Positions 60,698 through 64,000 of a DNA stretch of 64,000 nucleotides are shown here, piece by piece. A program made the position numbers and the translations under genes. This DNA is from Flavobacterium sp. 1355. GTDB lineage: Bacteria > Bacteroidota > Bacteroidia > Flavobacteriales > Flavobacteriaceae. Where the stretch lies: the NCBI RefSeq assembly GCF_017833415.1, contig NZ_JAFICC010000012.1, positions 1 to 64,000 on the forward strand. The letters are read 5' to 3'. A model generated the notes under the pieces. The model did not search any database. It was not told the origin of the DNA and saw only the letters and a program-made list of their open reading frames with translations. Positions within the stretch are counted from its first letter, which is position 1; each line of letters opens with the position of its first letter.

Positions 60698-62173
60698 TTA
60701 ATTTAATGCTTTTAAAAACCCTTCCGGTGCTTTGTCAACATACATTTGGTTTCGTATTCCGTTTATTGCTTTTGCATCTATGAAGGTTTTTAATGTTTTT
60801 CCTCTGTCCTGTTGTATTCTTTTAGCTGCAGCACCTGTAATTTTTGAAATAGCAGTATTCAACAACGGCTCTGAAGGATCTCCTAAAACTCCAAGATTTG
60901 TTATGTATTCCAATTGCTCATAAGTTGGCTTAAGGCCATCTGTATATTCGCCAAAACCGGCAGAATTAACAATCTTAAGAACCAGAGGCTGCATGGCATA
61001 TTTATGATTTGGATTTACTTTGTTTTTTGTAAATGATTCAGAATCATATAAAGTTACTGAACCAACATTTTTCCCCACTGTATAATCACCAATCTGAACC
61101 ACTGTAATATAAGGAGCCAGTCCGTTAATAATTAATTCACTTGCAGATGCAGTACCATCTGATGTAAGGATATAAACTTTACTAAGATTCAGGCTGTTTA
61201 ATTTTGTCCCGTTAATATTATCTACAAACCTGTTATTTAAAGATTCCGGATCGTTAGTTTCGTAGGCTGCATTAATTTTAGCATTCCATTTTTCTTTAGC
61301 AAAAATCTGATCTTTAAACTGGCCTGTAATCATACTTGCCAAACGTGTTGCTGTCTTTACCGATCCGCCTCCATTGTATCTCAAATCCAAAACAAAATCG
61401 GTAATTCCCTGCGCTGCTAATTGTCCAAAAGCATCATTTAACTGCGTATCGTAATTGGCATAAAAACCATTATACATCATATACCCAATTTTGTGACTTC
61501 CGGAAACTATCACTTTGTTTATTAAGATAGGATTTTCATCCAAAGTTGTTTTTACCAACGAAAGTGATTTTCCATTAGATTCTACTGTAGACCCGTTGAA
61601 TTGTGCCAGATTTAAAGTATAGCTTTCAGGTTCTAAAAGTAATTGTCTGTAATTTGATATCGTCAATTGTGTTCCGTTGACTCCTGTAAATAGATCTCCA
61701 CGTTTTATATCTTTTGTAGAAGCATCAGAATTCGGAATAATATATCGAACATATCCAACCAGGTCTGTTGAACTTCCCGGCTTATAACTTAGTCTAAAAT
61801 CAACTCCGTCATTTTTAGAAGTTCCCTGTAGTTCCTGTTCCAAAACTGTATAGTCATCAACAATCCAGCTAAAACGATCAATTGCTTCTCCTTTAGGAAA
61901 TTTGCTTGCTGGTTTATTTAAAAGATTTTCAAATAAATTTTTCGGATCAGAATATCCTCTTAAAAAAGAATTTAGGGCATCCTGATTATTAAAACGGTCG
62001 TCTGCTAAATTAGGAACATCTTCCTGCCAAAGATAATACTGATTCAGCCCTTTCCAGATAAAATCATTTACCTGTAAGTCTGCCGGAGACTCAACATCAT
62101 CCTGATCCTCACAAGATTGAAAGGAAAAAGCAAGTAGAATTAATAATAGTAAACTTCTTAATATTGTTTTCAT
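60698..62173 (-). CDS. S41-family (C-terminal processing) protease lipoprotein
   Basis: A 491-residue lipoprotein lipidated at C21 (QSCEDQDD), with acidic residues suggesting outer-membrane location. It has an N-terminal helical region, a PDZ-like domain (about 110-195), and the S41 core with DFVLDLRYNGGGSV and the nucleophile in TSDGTASASELIINGL (central Ser). The expected general-base Lys is harder to assign: the GKNVGS segment about 30 residues after the Ser is the best candidate. It probably cleaves unfolded or tagged envelope proteins. Confidence 0.88.
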   Translation of the reverse strand: MKTILRSLLLLILLAFSFQSCEDQDDVESPADLQVNDFIWKGLNQYYLWQEDVPNLADDRFNNQDALNSFLRGYSDPKNLFENLLNKPASKFPKGEAIDRFSWIVDDYTVLEQELQGTSKNDGVDFRLSYKPGSSTDLVGYVRYIIPNSDASTKDIKRGDLFTGVNGTQLTISNYRQLLLEPESYTLNLAQFNGSTVESNGKSLSLVKTTLDENPILINKVIVSGSHKIGYMMYNGFYANYDTQLNDAFGQLAAQGITDFVLDLRYNGGGSVKTATRLASMITGQFKDQIFAKEKWNAKINAAYETNDPESLNNRFVDNINGTKLNSLNLSKVYILTSDGTASASELIINGLAPYITVVQIGDYTVGKNVGSVTLYDSESFTKNKVNPNHKYAMQPLVLKIVNSAGFGEYTDGLKPTYEQLEYITNLGVLGDPSEPLLNTAISKITGAAAKRIQQDRGKTLKTFIDAKAINGIRNQMYVDKAPEGFLKALN

Positions 62174-62417
62174 AAAATAGATATTATAAAAGTATTAACG
62201 TAAAAATACTACCTTTAGTTTTAACAATTATAAGTTTATTAGAATTATTTTAAATAAATTTTACAACTTGCCTGTAACAAAAATAATTGTGTCTCGTCTT
62301 GCTTATATAAACTAATTTATAATGTTTGATTAACACGATAAAGTTTTTATAAAAAATACTAAATCGCCATACATTATAAATAGTTTATAAACCAACCAAA
62401 AACCAAAAAAACCACAC

Positions 62418-62927
62418 ATGAATCAAATTGTGTTTATAGAATTAATTAATCCTTTTAAAGACAAAGTTTTTCGTCTGGCAAAAAGATTGCTTACCAGTAC
62501 AGAAGAGGCCGAGGATGCAACTCAGGAAGTGATGGTTAAATTATGGAATAAAAAAGAAAATTTAGAATCTTATACCAGCGTTGAGGCACTGGCGATGACA
62601 ATGACCAAAAATTATTGCCTCGATCAGTTAAAATCTAAAAGAGCAGGAAATCTACAAATTGTACATAACAATTTTACAGACAGGCATCCACAATTGGATA
62701 AAAAACTGGAAGATGCAGATAGTCTGGAATGGGTAGAAAAAATAATTGGCGAGTTGCCAGAACAATTACAAATATTAATTCAGTTACGCGATGTTGAACA
62801 ATATGAATTTGATGAGATTGCGAAAATTGTCAACATGAATGAAACCGCTATCCGGGTAGCGCTTTCGAGAGCGAGAAAAAAAATTAGAGAATCAATGCTT
62901 AATACACACCGTTATGGAATTAAATAG
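62418..62927 (+). CDS. ECF-type RNA polymerase sigma factor
   Basis: A 169-residue sigma factor with region 2 (KRLLTSTEEAEDATQEVMVK and LWNKKENLESY) and region 4 (LPEQLQILIQLRDVEQYEFD, then EIAKIVNMNETAIRVALS). Its end overlaps the next gene by 14 bp, the usual sigma/anti-sigma coupling. The downstream DUF4252 genes suggest it controls its own locus. The target promoters are unknown. Confidence 0.92.
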   Translation: MNQIVFIELINPFKDKVFRLAKRLLTSTEEAEDATQEVMVKLWNKKENLESYTSVEALAMTMTKNYCLDQLKSKRAGNLQIVHNNFTDRHPQLDKKLEDADSLEWVEKIIGELPEQLQILIQLRDVEQYEFDEIAKIVNMNETAIRVALSRARKKIRESMLNTHRYGIK

Positions 62928-63372
62928 AATAGAAAATATAATAGAAAAATACTTTCAGGGAGAAACCACTATTGCAGAAGAAAAAGAATTAAAAGCATAT
63001 TTTTCTTCGCCGGATGTTGCGCAGCATTTGGAGCAGTATAAACCAATGTTTGGTTATTTCTCTCAGGTAAAAGAACAAAAATCGACGCAGGAGATACCAC
63101 TACAATCTAAGAAACGTAATGTGGCGTGGTTATCAATTGCAGCTTCTGTTGTTGTTTTACTGGGAATTGGAACCTTTATGTATGTGAGCGAAAAAAATGC
63201 ACCTCCGGTTGTAGCGCAATCAGAATTAGGAACCTATGACAATCCTGAAGAAGCTCTCGCAGCAACGCAAAAAGCTTTGGCTATGTTGTCAAACAATGTG
63301 AATGTAGGTATAGAAAGTGTACAATACATTCAGGAATACGAACAATCAAAAAACAAAATCTTCAAACAATAA
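62914..63372 (+). CDS. Probable membrane-anchored anti-sigma factor
   Basis: A 152-residue protein with a cytoplasmic N-terminus (about 1-68: IIEKYFQGETTIAEEKELKA, as in Bacteroidota anti-sigma proteins), one membrane helix (about 70-89), and a short extracytoplasmic tail. It is translationally coupled to the sigma factor gene and is best read as its antagonist. There is no zinc-finger HxxxCxxC motif. Confidence 0.8.
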   Translation: MELNRIENIIEKYFQGETTIAEEKELKAYFSSPDVAQHLEQYKPMFGYFSQVKEQKSTQEIPLQSKKRNVAWLSIAASVVVLLGIGTFMYVSEKNAPPVVAQSELGTYDNPEEALAATQKALAMLSNNVNVGIESVQYIQEYEQSKNKIFKQ

Positions 63373-63387
63373 TTAAAATTCAATACA

Positions 63388-63915
63388 ATGAAAAATTTCA
63401 TCATAACAATAGTTTTCGCATTTGTAAGTACTGCTTTTTATGCACAAGGTGCTTTTGACAAATATGACGGTCAAGACGATGTAACCTCAGTAATCGTAAA
63501 CAAAAAAATGTTCGATTTAATGAGTAAGGTAAAAGTTGATGCTTCTGATAAGGAAATGCAGCAATATATTAACCTGATCAAAAAATTAGACTACCTAAAA
63601 GTCTTTACCACAAAAAACCCAAAGATTGAAGCTGATATGAAAGCTTCTGCTGACAAATATGTCAAATCTTCAGGATTAGAAGAATTAATGCGGGTAAGCG
63701 ACAGTGGCAGAAACGTAAGAATCTCTGTAAAATCTGGTGCTACAGACTCTCAGGTAAAAGAATTACTGATGTTTATTGACGGAGCTAAAAACAACGAAAG
63801 TGTTTTATTGTCATTAACGGGGAATTTTGATATCAATGAAATCTCTGTCCTGACAGACAAAATGCAGCTTCCTGGCGGTTCTGACTTAAAAAAAGCTTCT
63901 AAAAGCAAAAAATAA
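63388..63915 (+). CDS. DUF4252-domain exported protein
   Basis: A 175-residue protein with a signal peptide (about 1-19, ending FYAQ). The DUF4252 body includes FDKYDGQDDVTSVIVNKKMF and an internal region rich in Lys and Asp. DUF4252 proteins are encoded behind sigma/anti-sigma pairs in many Bacteroidota, and their function is unknown. It follows the anti-sigma gene by 15 bp and precedes another exported gene. Confidence 0.88.
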   Translation: MKNFIITIVFAFVSTAFYAQGAFDKYDGQDDVTSVIVNKKMFDLMSKVKVDASDKEMQQYINLIKKLDYLKVFTTKNPKIEADMKASADKYVKSSGLEELMRVSDSGRNVRISVKSGATDSQVKELLMFIDGAKNNESVLLSLTGNFDINEISVLTDKMQLPGGSDLKKASKSKK

Positions 63916-63916
63916 G

Positions 63917-64000
63917 ATGAAAATCAGCGTCTTTACCTCAGCCATATTAGCTTTATTAACTTTAATAAGTTGTGAATCTAAACCTTCTCTGCAAAAATAT
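63917..64000 (+). CDS. Start of a further lipoprotein gene, cut by the window edge
   Basis: An ATG at 63917, 1 bp after the previous stop codon, opens a frame of 28 codons up to the edge. It begins MKISVFTSAILALLTLISCE, a lipoprotein signal with Cys at residue 19. By position it is probably a second DUF4252 protein, but too little is visible to be sure. Confidence 0.7.
   Translation, partial: MKISVFTSAILALLTLISCESKPSLQKY

Noticed and set aside
1-64000. Known phage-defence or secretion gene island
   Set aside because: No nuclease-helicase sets, CBASS, retron, toxin-antitoxin pair, prophage or conjugation genes are recognisable in this window.

Overview
The window is about 34-36% GC by eye and reads as a chromosomal segment of a Flavobacterium-like member of the Bacteroidota. 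The evidence is the promoter grammar (TTG, 17-21 nt, then TAnnTTTG, with no Shine-Dalgarno), lipoproteins with acidic residues just after the lipidated Cys, a type IX secretion sorting tail, a BtuB-BtuG pair, a split transketolase, and the flavobacterial order dnaB-accA-DMT exporter-LptFG permease-tgt.

Layout. 1-0.77 kb: two tandem leftward promoters that probably drive an rRNA operon beyond the left edge, plus a dispersed hairpin repeat. 0.77-4.1 kb: thrS-infC-rpmI-rplT, with infC most likely starting at ATA. 4.1-8.3 kb: a Crp-type regulator with an AhpD-like protein, a secreted endonuclease-fold protein, a secreted protein usually labelled asparagine synthetase B, and small membrane proteins. 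8.3-12.7 kb: a NarL-type response regulator and a short histidine kinase, then a separate unrecognised leftward cluster of three related proteins sharing a C-terminal D-G/A-x-R-P-S/C-P-P tail, with a 7-TM protein between them. 12.8-18.8 kb: dnaB, accA, an EamA transporter, an LptF/G permease and tgt, all leftward. 19-26 kb: split transketolase, an FKBP lipoprotein, an S4 RNA-binding protein, a phosphoribosyltransferase, shikimate kinase, two identical tRNA-Lys genes and one tRNA-Leu, and a TPR protein.

26-36 kb: a Kir-like K+ channel, then a carotenoid and light block. It holds a CarH/LitR-type MerR regulator that keeps the B12 photoreceptor motif, crtI, crtB, crtZ, an SRPBCC protein and a photolyase. 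An AarF kinase, a TetR-like regulator and an epimerase follow. 36-49 kb: housekeeping and envelope genes, including rmuC, a sigma factor coupled to a 611-residue protein that seems to join an inner-membrane anti-sigma-like segment to an outer-membrane barrel, and a large T9SS-exported nuclease-fold protein.

49-60.6 kb: a corrinoid uptake and remodelling locus. BtuFCD imports across the inner membrane, CobU, a BluB-CobT fusion, CobS and CobC build the lower ligand and nucleotide loop, and a cobalamin riboswitch precedes btuB and btuG. A REP-associated tyrosine transposase with its palindromes sits inside the cob genes. No corrin-ring synthesis genes are present, so salvage is the likely role. 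The AdoCbl made with this locus is the cofactor the CarH-like regulator 25 kb away would need, so B12 salvage and light-controlled carotenogenesis may be linked. 60.7-64 kb: an S41 protease lipoprotein and an ECF sigma / anti-sigma / DUF4252 locus cut by the right edge.

Intergenic regions carry many long inverted repeats and heptamer arrays that appear to be dispersed elements of this genome.
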